Assembly: GCA_964383905.1 (NCBI GenBank)
Contig: CAYLJO010000172.1
Coordinates: 1 to 13,698, forward strand
DNA: 13,698 bases
Direction: 5' to 3'
From: CAYLJO01 sp964383905
GTDB taxonomy: Bacteria > Acidobacteriota > Blastocatellia > Pyrinomonadales > Pyrinomonadaceae
Shown here: positions 13,601 to 13,698 of the stretch, piece after piece
Position numbering within the stretch: position 1 is the stretch's first letter
How the letters are laid out: every line of letters begins with the position of its first letter
The notes under the pieces: model-generated
Told to the model about the DNA's origin: nothing
Databases searched by the model: none
What the model saw: only the letters and a program-made list of their open reading frames with translations
Program-made: the position numbers and the translations under genes

Positions 13601-13635
13601 TGAGGTTACACAACCAGACCAGTTGTGTAACCTCA
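13601..13635. repeat. Perfect 14-bp inverted repeat with 7-bp spacer
   Basis: TGAGGTTACACAAC (13601-13614) and GTTGTGTAACCTCA (13622-13635) are perfect inverted copies around the asymmetric spacer CAGACCA. No T-run follows on the plus strand; on the minus strand GGCTTATTTT follows, a poor terminator tail. It lies about 95 bp upstream of the decayed gene. It could be an operator, a recombinase core site (arm and spacer sizes are near those of lox/FRT-type sites) or a transcription terminator. Confidence 0.6.
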
Positions 13636-13698
13636 GATGACCGGGTATCAGTTCAGGACTAGGGGTAGGGAAGCCGTGAATGAAAGGCCACTCCGGCG

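Overview
The window joins two different kinds of DNA. The left part (about 1-6150) carries two divergent genes for large exported glycoside hydrolases. The right part (about 8850-13510) carries a plasmid-type replication and partition module. Gene style is that of a Gram-negative saprophyte with mid-range GC, exported polysaccharide-degrading enzymes and sigma70-like promoters. Acidobacteriota would fit, but this is a guess from gene style and not from a marker gene. No rRNA, tRNA or CRISPR was seen.

Left part: a clan GH-A glycoside hydrolase (minus, 90-3299) and a GH3 beta-glucosidase/xylosidase-type enzyme (plus, 3495-5957) diverge from a 195-bp region that holds a perfect TATAAT and an imperfect inverted repeat. 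Directly behind the GH3 gene lies a frameshifted scrap that resembles the C-terminus of another glycosidase. Middle part: a secreted coiled-coil protein of unknown function (6310-6978). Next is a translationally coupled pair on the minus strand: an exported protein with one prenyltransferase/squalene-cyclase-like repeat (7563-8798), followed by a four-cysteine zinc-ribbon protein (7117-7566).

Right part, read in the direction of transcription (minus strand): a small MerR/excisionase-like HTH gene (12271-12483), a ParA ATPase (11468-12274) and a Pro-rich winged-helix protein (10681-11493) form one overlapping operon with its own TTGACA promoter. Then comes an array of 14 copies of a 13-bp palindromic element at an exact 21-bp period (10233-10518), bordered by AT-rich DNA. 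Last is a winged-helix replication-initiator candidate (8852-9988). On the opposite strand, within the predicted leader of that initiator, sits a compact RNA gene: a near-consensus promoter (10014-10042), about 100 nt of transcript and a 15-bp stem with a T-run (10096-10146). This layout matches antisense-RNA control of plasmid copy number. At the right edge are a gene broken by several frameshifts (12729-13506) and a perfect 14-7-14 inverted repeat (13601-13635).

The most interesting part is 9988-12483. It looks like a complete replicon-maintenance module: initiator candidate, antisense RNA, phased palindrome array, and ParA with an unrecognised DNA-binding partner. I do not recognise its initiator or its centromere-binding protein as members of a named family. 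The glycosidases on the same DNA suggest a large plasmid or chromid, or a plasmid integrated beside chromosomal genes. The window alone cannot tell these apart.
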